Shown here piece by piece: positions 17,273-25,484 of a stretch of DNA of 64,000 nt. Made by a program: the position numbers and the translations under genes. This DNA comes from Actibacterium pelagium (GTDB lineage Bacteria > Pseudomonadota > Alphaproteobacteria > Rhodobacterales > Rhodobacteraceae). Below the pieces are notes generated by a model. It was given only the letters and a program-made list of their open reading frames with translations, ran no database searches and was not told the DNA's origin. Position 1 is the stretch's first letter. Every line of letters starts with the position of its first letter. The DNA lies in contig NZ_NSBU01000007.1 in the NCBI RefSeq assembly GCF_002285415.1, forward strand, positions 1,264,583 through 1,328,582, written 5' to 3'.

Positions 17273-17917
17273 ATGAAACTTGATACCCTGTTCAGTGTGT
17301 CTGTTCTTCTGACTGCGATCCCCTATTTTGCCGGTTACATCTACAATTTCGCATTCTTTGGGTACTATCATATCTACCTTGCAGAAGTTTCGATCCCACA
17401 GAATGAAATTTACTCCGGCGCGTTTTTCGTAGTGAAGACATTGGGCGAGATGTTTCGCGGCTTCGTTCTCGAAAACTTAGTGGCCTTTATTGTGCTTCCA
17501 GTATTCCTATTGACCACCTGTGTAGCACTTGGACTGAACCCACTCAGACTTGTCAAATGGGAGAGCTTTCGTCTTGGCGAAAGCTCAATAGTCTTGGTTT
17601 CGGTCGCCTTCCTAGCTACTATTATCTTGGTCTTCTTAGGTGCTCACATGGCCGGCAGCTCGGTCGCCGAAGAGCGAGTGAACCGACTATTGCCTGTGAT
17701 GGTTGTGCCCCAAAAATCTGACACCGCGTTCAGGAAAACCAGTTCGGCTGCAGCCGAACAGTTGCTTAACTTTCACAGCGATGCGCTGATCTACATGGAC
17801 GACAAAACCGCGTTTATTCTTAGACGTCCTATAAAGGGCGACCCATGGGTCATTCGCGTTCCAAAAGAGGACGCGCAACTCATTTTCACCAATGGAAAAC
17901 TGGGATCTGTACGATGA
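17273..17917 (+). CDS. Hypothetical membrane protein, orphan pair member 1
   Basis: A 214-residue protein I do not recognise. It has three hydrophobic segments: about residues 8-30, 60-80 and 98-120. The C-terminal 90 residues are hydrophilic and contain S-D-A-L-I-Y-M-D-D-K-T-A-F-I-L-R-R-P, a strand-rich region. Composition is AT-richer than its neighbours. Its stop overlaps the next start as ATGA (17914-17917), so the two are translated together. The ribosome site is weak (GAGAAAG, 11 bases away). Confidence 0.7.
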   Translation: MKLDTLFSVSVLLTAIPYFAGYIYNFAFFGYYHIYLAEVSIPQNEIYSGAFFVVKTLGEMFRGFVLENLVAFIVLPVFLLTTCVALGLNPLRLVKWESFRLGESSIVLVSVAFLATIILVFLGAHMAGSSVAEERVNRLLPVMVVPQKSDTAFRKTSSAAAEQLLNFHSDALIYMDDKTAFILRRPIKGDPWVIRVPKEDAQLIFTNGKLGSVR

Positions 17918-18579
17918 ATAGATTTGCTACCTTCTGGATCTCGACACTCTTTTGGGCAACTCCGACCACTGCCGACACCATCATCAGCGCTCAGTTATAC
18001 CGATCCATCGACTTCGACGACCAGTTCGCCGGTTATTTCCTGCCCTACCCCCAGCCTGACGGTAACTTCCGCGAATGCGGAGAGCAGGACGGTGAAATTA
18101 TTTACAGAACAGTCACACTTGATGAAGTAGAGGAAGCCATTGGAACCTGTCCGAAACACTCCGATGTATACGCGTTTGTAACCTACTCTTATAAAGATTT
18201 CAGCGCTTTAGCTCCTGGCATGGAACTGACCAACGTGACTGACAGTACTGCCTACGGCACGATCCAAGAGGTCTTCTTGAAAGGAAACGGCGAGTTTGGC
18301 GGCATTGTTGTTAAAACTTCCGAAGGCGGCGATTTGACATACCTTGACGCTGGTATCTTAAATACTTGGAGTGCAGAAAGCGGCCCACTATTTTCCACAA
18401 TACTAGACAAGAATAAAATTGCCGCGATTCCTAAAGAAGTCATTTCTTCGGGAGAGTGGCAGGGCTATGTTTTCGATACCTATGGCGTCAACGGATTGTC
18501 GACTTCCCTCGAAAGCGGCGCGATTTCCGCGAATGGAACCATTTCGATTCCGGGCCTGAGCAATGCGCCCCTCCGGTAG
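17914..18579 (+). CDS. Hypothetical exported protein, orphan pair member 2
   Basis: A 221-residue protein with an N-terminal signal peptide (cleavage near TTA-DTI, residues 19-21) and otherwise hydrophilic, so periplasmic or secreted. Two Cys, in R-E-C-G-E-Q-D-G and G-T-C-P-K-H, could form a disulfide. The C-terminal part (GLSTSLESGAISANGTISI) is rich in Gly, Ser and Thr. I find no known family. It is coupled by ATGA to the membrane protein upstream, suggesting joint work at the inner membrane. AT-rich composition suggests acquisition. Confidence 0.7.
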   Translation: MNRFATFWISTLFWATPTTADTIISAQLYRSIDFDDQFAGYFLPYPQPDGNFRECGEQDGEIIYRTVTLDEVEEAIGTCPKHSDVYAFVTYSYKDFSALAPGMELTNVTDSTAYGTIQEVFLKGNGEFGGIVVKTSEGGDLTYLDAGILNTWSAESGPLFSTILDKNKIAAIPKEVISSGEWQGYVFDTYGVNGLSTSLESGAISANGTISIPGLSNAPLR

Positions 18580-18618
18580 ATATTAGGCCAATGGCCGAAG
18601 CCAGATCATAACACACAA

Positions 18619-19455
18619 TTAACGGGCAGAGGCCTCTCGTTCACGAATGCCAAAATCGGTCCAGCAGGACTTGGATTTTCGCGAATGCAACGTGTGCTTG
18701 CGGTTCTCTTTGATCTCGGCCGGGCTTTTATAGGGCTGGTCGTGGTACAGATGCAGGATCGGCGCCGTGAACCGAAGGTGGCGCCCGCGAACACCAGAGT
18801 TAGACAAGCGTTCCCCAAACTCTTTGTCACCGCCGCCATAGGTGATCCGAGTATCAAACCCGTTCACAGCCATGATTTTATCGCGAAACGCGGAAGAGTT
18901 CCCACCGCACCAATAGCGGCGTACCGGGGTGATATGCTCAAGCAACGCGCGTTTTGCCCGGATGCCTGCACCTGCTTTCCACTTGTTCGAATATCGGTTC
19001 AACGCGCCAGCATTCTGCAACCAGTCCTGCGCAAAAACTGTCCCCTCTTCGACCATGTCTTCCGTAACACTTTCGCTTGCCTCTTTAGGTAACCGTAGAA
19101 ACCCACCACTGCTGAACCTGTCCGGGCGGGCGAGTTCAAAATGGCGCTTAAGGAACACGGGATGAACCATACAATCGCCGTCTAAGAAGATCAGGAATTC
19201 GGCCGTTGAACTTGCAATGGCGTCGTTCAAAATCTTGGCTTTCCGAAAGCCGGTATCCGAATGCCAGACGTGGCGAATGCCGGCCTCGGGTCGTAGGCTG
19301 ACTTCGGCCTGTACAACCTCGGCTGTTTCCGGGCCGGACCCGTCATCCGCGATACAAATCGTATCTGTCGGTTGAAGCTGGTTGCGCAATGCTACCAGAC
19401 ACAACCGCAGAGCCTTCGGGTTGTTATAGGTCGAGATAATCAGTTCGCTGCGCAT
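18619..19455 (-). CDS. Glycosyltransferase family 2
   Basis: A 278-residue cytosolic GT-A glycosyltransferase. It starts S-E-L-I-I-S-T-Y-N-N-P, followed by the nucleotide-binding ICIADDGSGPET segment and the metal-binding FLIFLDGDCMVHP (DxD-like Asp-Gly-Asp); the GGDKEFGERL stretch resembles the acceptor-side E-D/D-x-E region of galactosyltransferase-like GT2 enzymes. No membrane helix is present. The start at 19455 is chosen because the family fold begins at residue 2; an upstream ATG at 19545 would add 30 poorly conserved residues. The ribosome site is weak. It stands alone, without polysaccharide genes nearby. Confidence 0.82.
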   Translation of the reverse strand: MRSELIISTYNNPKALRLCLVALRNQLQPTDTICIADDGSGPETAEVVQAEVSLRPEAGIRHVWHSDTGFRKAKILNDAIASSTAEFLIFLDGDCMVHPVFLKRHFELARPDRFSSGGFLRLPKEASESVTEDMVEEGTVFAQDWLQNAGALNRYSNKWKAGAGIRAKRALLEHITPVRRYWCGGNSSAFRDKIMAVNGFDTRITYGGGDKEFGERLSNSGVRGRHLRFTAPILHLYHDQPYKSPAEIKENRKHTLHSRKSKSCWTDFGIREREASAR

Positions 19456-19616
19456 CGTCAGATCGTTACTGCCCGCTTCAGTCGGGAAATGGTTAACAGC
19501 TTTTAGGGCTTTCGCAAGGCACCGCCGCCCGGATTGACCTAACACTACATATTGCCCCCTCTGCGGTGGGATGGTCTAATACTGGCAACAACAAAACCAA
19601 CAAGAATCGAGCACCC

Positions 19617-21578
19617 ATGCCCGTCGACGATCTTCTGGCCGCAACCGCAGACCCGTCTTACGACGCCTCTTCCATCGAAGTTTTGGAGGGGCTAGAGCCC
19701 GTCCGCCAACGTCCCGGCATGTATATCGGCGGCACGGATGAGCGCGCGCTGCACCACATGGTCGCCGAGATCCTTGATAACTCGATGGACGAGGCCGTTG
19801 CGGGCCACGCCAACCGGATCGAGGTGACGCTGCACGCGGATTATTCCGTCACCGTCACAGACAACGGGCGCGGCATCCCGATCGATCCGCACCCCAAGTT
19901 CCCCGACAAATCCGCGCTAGAGGTCATCCTGTGTACCCTGCACGCGGGTGGTAAGTTCTCGGGCAAGGCGTACCAGACCTCGGGCGGCCTGCATGGCGTG
20001 GGCTCGTCGGTTGTGAACGCCCTGTCGGATTCGCTGGTCGTTCAAGTGGCCAAGAACAAGGAACTGTTCGAACAACGCTTCTCACGCGGCATCCCGCTTG
20101 GTGGCGTCGAAAAGGTGGGTGCGGCCCCGAACCGCCGCGGCACCTCTGTCACCTTCCACGCGGACGAACAAATCTTCGGAAAGCACCGGTTCAAACCCAA
20201 GCGCCTGTTCTCACTGGCGCGGTCCAAGGCCTATCTGTTCTCGGGCGTCGAAATCCGCTGGAAATCGGAAATCGACGATGGCGAAACCCCGGTCGAGGCC
20301 GTCTTCCACTTCCCCGGCGGCCTGGCCGACTACCTGTCGGAAACCCTTGGCAAAGCCAGCACCTATGCCGAGAAACCCTTCGCCGGCAAAGTCGAATTCC
20401 GCGACAAGTTCAACGAGGCCGGCTATGTCGAATGGGCGATCAACTGGACCCCTTCACGCGACGGCTTCATCCAGTCCTACTGTAACACCGTTCCCACCCC
20501 CGAAGGCGGCACCCATGTCACCGGTTTCTGGGCCGCGATCCTGAAAGGGATCAAGGCGTATGGCGAACTTTCGAACAACAAGAAAGCTGCCCAGATCACC
20601 CGCGACGACCTGCTGACCGGGGGCTGCGCGCTGGTCAGCTGCTTCATCGCCGACCCGGCCTTTGTGGGCCAGACCAAGGACCGCCTGTCGACCGAGGCCG
20701 CGTCCAAGATGGTCGAACAATCCGTGCGCGACCACTTTGACAACTGGCTGGCGGCCGATACGAAATCGGCTGGCGCGATCCTTGATTTCCTTGTCCTTCG
20801 CGCCGAAGAACGCCTGCGCCGCAAGCAGGAAAAAGAGACACAACGCAAATCCGCCACCAAGAAGCTGCGCCTGCCGGGCAAGCTGGTGGACTGTTCCGCC
20901 ACCAACCGCGACGGCACCGAACTGTTTATTGTCGAGGGCGACTCGGCGGGCGGCTCTGCCAAGATGGCGCGCGACCGCAAGACACAGGCCCTGCTGCCCC
21001 TGCGCGGCAAGATCCTGAACGTCCTTGGCGCGGCCTCTTCCAAGCTGGGCTCTAACGCCGAGATCAACGACCTGACCCAAGCCCTTGGCGTCAGCCTTGG
21101 CACCAAGTTCAACGTTGATGACCTGCGCTATGACAAGATCATCATCATGACCGACGCGGATGTCGACGGGGCGCACATCGCCTCGCTTCTGATGACCTTC
21201 TTCTTCACCCAGATGCGCCCGATGATCGACGCGGGCCACCTGTATCTGGCCTGCCCGCCGCTGTACCGCCTGACCCAAGGCGCCAAGCGCGTCTATTGTC
21301 TGGACGAGGCAGAGCGCGACGAATGGCTGGCCAAGGGTCTGGGCGGCAAAGGCAAGATCGACGTCAGCCGGTTTAAAGGTCTGGGCGAGATGGACGCCAA
21401 GGACCTGAAAGAAACCACCATGGACCCCGGCAGCCGCAAGCTGATCCGCGTCACGATTGATGAGGACGAACCCGGCGAAACCGCCGATCTGGTCGAGCGC
21501 CTGATGGGCAAAAAGCCCGAGAAGCGGTTCGAGTATATTCAGGCCAACGCGCGGTTCGTGGAGGAGTTGGATATTTGA
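19617..21578 (+). CDS. parE: DNA topoisomerase IV subunit B
   Basis: The 653-residue protein is a GyrB/ParE ATPase subunit; lengths near 650 and the absence of a GyrB-type insertion point to ParE, which decatenates replicated chromosomes. GHKL ATPase motifs: EILDNSMDEAV, DNGRGIPID, and GGLHGVGSSVVNALS. TOPRIM motifs: VEGDSAGGSAKMARDRKTQ and IIIMTDADVDGAHIASL. The start at 19617 (MPVDDLL) is preferred to an in-frame ATG 51 bases upstream, although neither has a strong ribosome site. A TTG-initiated gene begins 4 bases before its end. Confidence 0.95.
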   Translation: MPVDDLLAATADPSYDASSIEVLEGLEPVRQRPGMYIGGTDERALHHMVAEILDNSMDEAVAGHANRIEVTLHADYSVTVTDNGRGIPIDPHPKFPDKSALEVILCTLHAGGKFSGKAYQTSGGLHGVGSSVVNALSDSLVVQVAKNKELFEQRFSRGIPLGGVEKVGAAPNRRGTSVTFHADEQIFGKHRFKPKRLFSLARSKAYLFSGVEIRWKSEIDDGETPVEAVFHFPGGLADYLSETLGKASTYAEKPFAGKVEFRDKFNEAGYVEWAINWTPSRDGFIQSYCNTVPTPEGGTHVTGFWAAILKGIKAYGELSNNKKAAQITRDDLLTGGCALVSCFIADPAFVGQTKDRLSTEAASKMVEQSVRDHFDNWLAADTKSAGAILDFLVLRAEERLRRKQEKETQRKSATKKLRLPGKLVDCSATNRDGTELFIVEGDSAGGSAKMARDRKTQALLPLRGKILNVLGAASSKLGSNAEINDLTQALGVSLGTKFNVDDLRYDKIIIMTDADVDGAHIASLLMTFFFTQMRPMIDAGHLYLACPPLYRLTQGAKRVYCLDEAERDEWLAKGLGGKGKIDVSRFKGLGEMDAKDLKETTMDPGSRKLIRVTIDEDEPGETADLVERLMGKKPEKRFEYIQANARFVEELDI

Positions 21579-22621
21579 GGAACCCTCATCCTTTTCCGCC
21601 TGAGGGGGATGGTGATGCTACTTCTTTCGGATTTCACCTTGGAGTAGCGCTAGTCAATTTTTGCCGAGACCTAGTCGACCAATATGCGGCGTATTTGTTG
21701 CCTTATTCCATTCTGGATAAGCCTATCGAAACAGCGATATTTGACCGGGGTAGAGATTTCGTACTTCGAGTAAAGTTCAGACCTGCAAATACTTTGCCTA
21801 CCGGCGGAATACTCACTCAAGATGAGGTGCGCGATCTTGATCACCTTGAACCGAGCACATTGGCAAATGAGAACCAACTGACAACAACTGAGCAGTTCAC
21901 TCTGGTCGCAGAAAAGGACGAAAACCTCGCCGACTGGGACGCGCTTACAAATTTGATGGTCAAATGGTTGAGCCAATACCATGTACCTTGGCTTGAAGAG
22001 CTAAATAGCAAAGCAGTTCACTCGGCTCTTCCACCAGCCCCCACATATCAAATTGAAGAAATTGAAGCCAACTTGTGGGTGGTGAACGCCAACACCACTG
22101 ACGAAAACGGCGAGTTCGATCCAACTACCGGAACGGCTTTCTCCTTGGCAGACCAAAGAATTGTCACTTGCAGGCATGTTCTAGGAGACAACTTAACTGT
22201 TCACAAACCTCAGAGCCCTTCCCAAACCCGCCCTGCTAGAGTGACTTACGAGAGTGAGCTTTTCGATCTCGCAATCCTGGAAATTGATCAAAACACCGAC
22301 GTGGGGCTACCAATAGGAAGTGGCGACGATGTAAAACGTTTCGACCACCTACTTGTTGCAGGGTTTCCAAATTTTAGACTGGGTGATCGTGCATTTATTT
22401 CTCCGGGAGTCGCTGTTGGTTTTAGGACTTCGTCCGCGATCAGGCGAATAATGACCAATGCGCGAATTGTTTCCGGAAACAGCGGAGGACCTGCTCTAAA
22501 CGCAGACGGTAAAGTTATTGGAATTTGCGCAACAGGTGGCAGTAGCCATCGAGAGGCAGATTTAACCGAAGATACTTCAATCATCCCAATCGAGGTCCTG
22601 AAGTTGAGTGGTCAGCTATAG
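21575..22621 (+). CDS. Trypsin-like serine protease with unknown N-terminal domain
   Basis: The 348-residue product begins at a TTG that overlaps the parE stop; GGAGG lies 9 bases upstream and no in-frame ATG exists before the protease domain. The C-terminal part (about 150-345) is a trypsin-fold domain with all three catalytic residues: His in T-C-R-H-V-L, Asp in L-F-D-L-A-I-L, and Ser in SGNSGGPALN. The N-terminal 150 residues match nothing I know and contain F-C-R-D-L-V-D-Q-Y-A-A-Y-L-L-P-Y. There is no signal peptide, so the protease would be cytosolic, which is unusual. Composition is clearly AT-richer than parE, suggesting recent arrival. Role unknown. Confidence 0.75.
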   Translation: MRNPHPFPPEGDGDATSFGFHLGVALVNFCRDLVDQYAAYLLPYSILDKPIETAIFDRGRDFVLRVKFRPANTLPTGGILTQDEVRDLDHLEPSTLANENQLTTTEQFTLVAEKDENLADWDALTNLMVKWLSQYHVPWLEELNSKAVHSALPPAPTYQIEEIEANLWVVNANTTDENGEFDPTTGTAFSLADQRIVTCRHVLGDNLTVHKPQSPSQTRPARVTYESELFDLAILEIDQNTDVGLPIGSGDDVKRFDHLLVAGFPNFRLGDRAFISPGVAVGFRTSSAIRRIMTNARIVSGNSGGPALNADGKVIGICATGGSSHREADLTEDTSIIPIEVLKLSGQL

Positions 22622-22656
22622 AAAATGGATTTGACTCTTTTTCAAACCAAATTGGC

Positions 22657-22732
22657 ACGGGCGACCAGCCCGGGCCGCGCCCGACCCTCCCCCCGGGAGG
22701 GCGCATTGGCGATGCCCCGCGCCGCTCAAACC
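22657..22732. repeat. GC-rich palindromic intergenic element
   Basis: Contains CCCTCCC-CCC-GGGAGGG (22685-22701, perfect 7-bp stem), GGGCGACCAGCCC upstream, and GCGCATTGGCGATGC downstream. Nested, GC-rich inverted repeats like this occur as dispersed REP-like elements in Rhodobacteraceae genomes; other copies cannot be seen in this window. Confidence 0.45.
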
Positions 22733-22809
22733 ACATGCGGGCTTTCTAGATAAATCGCAGACCACAGGCGGCTCACAGCGCCCACCCAAGGCTCGGGCGC
22801 GTCCCTACG

Positions 22810-22852
22810 CATACAAAATCGTATGTACGCTTTCTGCACGCATTCTGTACGC
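22810..22852. promoter_or_regulatory. Three direct repeats at 11-base spacing
   Basis: TGTACGC (22824), TGCACGC (22835) and TGTACGC (22846) are spaced exactly 11 bases, one helical turn. They follow an inverted pair CATAC/GTATG (22810-22814 and 22821-22825). They lie 107-135 bases before the entericidin gene and could be an activator or repressor array. Confidence 0.45.
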
Positions 22853-22958
22853 AAAACACATGGCGATATTGGCCCCTTTCAGCCCCGCGCAACGAGGGGC
22901 TTTCCCTTGATCCTTCGCGGCGCTAGATTTTCTGGGAACGCTACACAAGGACATGCCA

Positions 22959-23075
22959 ATGACACGCTTTCTGATCGTCGCTTCCCTGTTGACCCTTTCC
23001 GCCTGCGCCACCATCGAAGGGGCCGGACAGGATATCTCTGCCGCGGGCAACGCCATCTCGAACGCCGCGAAATAA
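22959..23075 (+). CDS. Entericidin A/B family lipoprotein
   Basis: A 38-residue product: a short signal peptide ending in the lipobox L-S-A-C (Cys16), then A-T-I-E-G-A-G-Q-D-I-S-A-A-G-N-A-I, the entericidin pattern of a tiny membrane lipoprotein. Entericidins were described as toxin/antidote lipoproteins in Enterobacteria and are stress-linked in alphaproteobacteria. AAGG lies 8 bases before the ATG at 22959; a second ATG two codons upstream lacks space for it. Its TAA stop overlaps the next ATG as TAATG. Confidence 0.85.
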   Translation: MTRFLIVASLLTLSACATIEGAGQDISAAGNAISNAAK

Positions 23076-23494
23076 TGGACGGGGCCGCCCTGACCGCCGA
23101 AGACGCGAACCGTATTCTGGCCGAGAATTTCTCGGACTGGGTGCGCGATCTTCGGATGGATTTCACCGAGATTACAAAGGATTACACGATCAGCCGGATG
23201 CCGAACTCGGACCGGTTGTCGCGTGTGGGCGGCATCGTCTCGGGGCAGGCATTGATGGCGATGGCGGACACGACGATGGTGCTGGCCACCGCCGGGTTCT
23301 TCGGCGAGTTCAAACCCGTCGCCACCACCAATTTCGACATCCAGTTCCTGCGCCCCGGCGTGGGGGAATGGCTGGTCTGCCGCGCCGACATCGTCCGCGC
23401 CGGCAAGTCGCTGGCCTTCGTCCGGGCCGAGATGGTCTCGGAACCCAACGGCAAAGAAGTCGCCCGCGCCCAAGCCACGTTCTACGTGGTGTAA
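23075..23494 (+). CDS. PaaI-type hotdog-fold acyl-CoA thioesterase
   Basis: The 139-residue protein has the PaaI thioesterase hotdog pattern: R-V-G-G-I-V-S-G-Q-A-L-M-A-M-A-D-T-T-M in the central helix, V-A-T-T-N-F-D-I-Q-F-L-R-P, then the final A-R-A-Q-A-T-F-Y-V-V strand. It would cleave acyl-CoA thioesters in the cytosol. Its ATG overlaps the entericidin TAA (TAATG), so translation is probably coupled. It ends only 4 bases from the M50 gene on the other strand, and no terminator fits in between. Confidence 0.82.
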   Translation: MDGAALTAEDANRILAENFSDWVRDLRMDFTEITKDYTISRMPNSDRLSRVGGIVSGQALMAMADTTMVLATAGFFGEFKPVATTNFDIQFLRPGVGEWLVCRADIVRAGKSLAFVRAEMVSEPNGKEVARAQATFYVV

Positions 23495-23498
23495 CCGC

Positions 23499-25484
23499 CT
23501 ATTCGTCGCCTGCGCCCTGCCCCAGATAATCGGCGCGGTCCAACAGTTGAGAGTCCCGATAGGTCGCTAGCAGCCCTTGCGCAAAGAACTGGGCGTGGCG
23601 CCACAGGGGCTCTGGCTGGAAGCGGATCTTCAAAAGCCCCGGCTTCCCCGCCACGGCCTGCGCCGACTGTGGCAACACCAGTTTCAACTGATAAGACCGC
23701 GTCCCCGTCGCCGCATCCAGCGTCGGCACCGCCTTCAGCCGCAGCGCGGTTATTGGCACCGGGTCAAACGCCCCGTCCCACCGCAGCTCTGCGTCCATCA
23801 GCGCGTCCTGGTATTTCTGGACATAGCGTTCGGGGAAGTCACCGGTCATGTGGGCCTGGCCTTCGGTCGGGAGTGCATAACCGATCGGTTCGCCTGCGCG
23901 TTTGAACTCCCCTGGACCTGACAGCGGGTCGGGCAGGAACAGCGCTTGCGAAGCTGTGGTCAGTGTGAGGGCCCCGATCTCGCGTTCCATGATCGCAATT
24001 CGGGCCGTGTAGCTGTCGATCTGTTCTTGCGCAGCGATGGCCTGCGCAGGGTGCACGCCCTGAACGGCGTCATAGGCCAGACGCGCCCCTTCAAGGTCCT
24101 GCTTCATCAGCCGAAGGTCCTCAAGGATCGCAGGGTTGGTCAATTGGGTGACCTTGGCCCGATCTTCTAGCTGTGCAGAGGTCAAAGGGGTGGACAGGAA
24201 GCCCGGCGTCTGCACGCTGAGCAGATAGTGTTCGGACAGGTCCAGTGATACCGGAACAACCACGCGGTAAGGCAGCTGAACAAAGGCAAGTGCCGCGCCC
24301 AGTGCGGCAAGGACGCCCCCGCGAAACACCCATTTCCGGGACGGTGGCGTCGCGTCGGCGGGTGTGTTCGGGCGGTCTTGCAGCATCGGGGCGGCAAACA
24401 TCACGTAGCCCCCCCAGCCCACGACAAGCGCACCCAGCCCAAGGTGGCGCGGAACCAGTGCAGCCGCGATCACCCAAAGGATGTTCAGGCGGTACAGGAA
24501 TGCCGCCAGCGAATAGGTCAGCATCCCCACCTGCCCCCAGCCCTGCGGCAAGGCCCCTGCCCGACCAAGACTGGACACCCACTGGCGAAACTCTCGCAGC
24601 ACGCCAGAGGCCCGCGAATACAGGTTCCGCAGCCCGAAGATGTCGATCATGGCGAAATAGCCGTCGAGCTTAATCAAAGGGTTCGCGTTGAACAGGATCG
24701 AATTCAGGGTCGAGAAGACGAAGATATTGCCCAGAAGCGAGTGCAGATAGGTGCCCGCCGTAAAGTGCCATGCCACGAAGGCCAACAGGCCGATGGTCAC
24801 ATCCACGGTCAGCCCCGCAAGGCTGATCGCAATGCGGTGACCCCGTCGGGCGGTCATGTCGGCCTCGGTACAATCCACGAAGGGCATTGGGTAGAGGCCA
24901 ATCAAATATAGCCCTGCCTTGCGCACTGGCACGCCGAACCGGGTGGCCACCAACACGTGGCCGAACTCGTGTATCACCTTCAGAACCGGAGCGATAAGAC
25001 CAAAGGTCACCAGCGCCTCGAACGAGAAGATCCCGTTAAAGGCCCCCATGATGACCCAGTCGCTGCTCATCCCGATCCACAGGCAAAGCAGCGCCAGAAG
25101 GCCAAGACCAACAAGGTACCACGGCCCCACAAGCGCGCGTGCCAGCCCCTTTAGCGCGGGTTGGAACGGTGCGACGTTGAACAGCGGGATGCCAAGGAAG
25201 ACAGGATTGAACGGCTTGCGTTTCAGCAATTCGGCGTCGCGCATGTTCTGAACCAGATGCAAGAAGCCGAATGCCTCTTTCGCAGCCTCTTCATCCAGCG
25301 TTTCTTTTGCGCCTTTCACCCCCGCCTGAGCGGCCTTCATCCGGCGCAAGGACAGCGCCAGATTACGCGGTGCGGTGAAAATACGTCCCGAGGACCGATC
25401 CTGCACAAGGTAGATCAGCCGACGGCCCTCGGCCGACAAACGCAGCGACAGCTGGTTCAGAAGCGCAGGCCGAGGTAGGTCCAT
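23499..25484 (-). CDS. M50 (site-2) metalloprotease fused to a HlyD-like region
   Basis: This 661-residue inner-membrane protein combines two parts. Residues about 120-400 form a multi-pass M50 protease domain, with zinc site HEFGH (172-176) and the second motif NPLIKLDGYF (268-277, the N-P-x(3)-x-D-G site). After a last helix near 400, residues about 410-650 form a periplasmic region with a helical hairpin and lipoyl-like flanks, as in HlyD adaptors. Such peptide zinc metalloproteases are found beside exporters. It is last in the seven-gene operon; its start overlaps the HlyD-like gene by 28 bases. I infer it processes or translocates the giant LEPR-xLL protein; a role in regulated signalling is the alternative. 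Confidence 0.8.
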   Translation of the reverse strand: MDLPRPALLNQLSLRLSAEGRRLIYLVQDRSSGRIFTAPRNLALSLRRMKAAQAGVKGAKETLDEEAAKEAFGFLHLVQNMRDAELLKRKPFNPVFLGIPLFNVAPFQPALKGLARALVGPWYLVGLGLLALLCLWIGMSSDWVIMGAFNGIFSFEALVTFGLIAPVLKVIHEFGHVLVATRFGVPVRKAGLYLIGLYPMPFVDCTEADMTARRGHRIAISLAGLTVDVTIGLLAFVAWHFTAGTYLHSLLGNIFVFSTLNSILFNANPLIKLDGYFAMIDIFGLRNLYSRASGVLREFRQWVSSLGRAGALPQGWGQVGMLTYSLAAFLYRLNILWVIAAALVPRHLGLGALVVGWGGYVMFAAPMLQDRPNTPADATPPSRKWVFRGGVLAALGAALAFVQLPYRVVVPVSLDLSEHYLLSVQTPGFLSTPLTSAQLEDRAKVTQLTNPAILEDLRLMKQDLEGARLAYDAVQGVHPAQAIAAQEQIDSYTARIAIMEREIGALTLTTASQALFLPDPLSGPGEFKRAGEPIGYALPTEGQAHMTGDFPERYVQKYQDALMDAELRWDGAFDPVPITALRLKAVPTLDAATGTRSYQLKLVLPQSAQAVAGKPGLLKIRFQPEPLWRHAQFFAQGLLATYRDSQLLDRADYLGQGAGDE

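Larger units (their letters stand above)
22622..22958. other. Intergenic region with GC-rich palindromic repeat
   Basis: This gap of 337 bases has no gene. Two parts are notable: a GC-rich block of nested inverted repeats (22657-22732) and a set of three 11-base-spaced repeats with an inverted pair (22810-22852). Both are listed separately. Confidence 0.5.
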
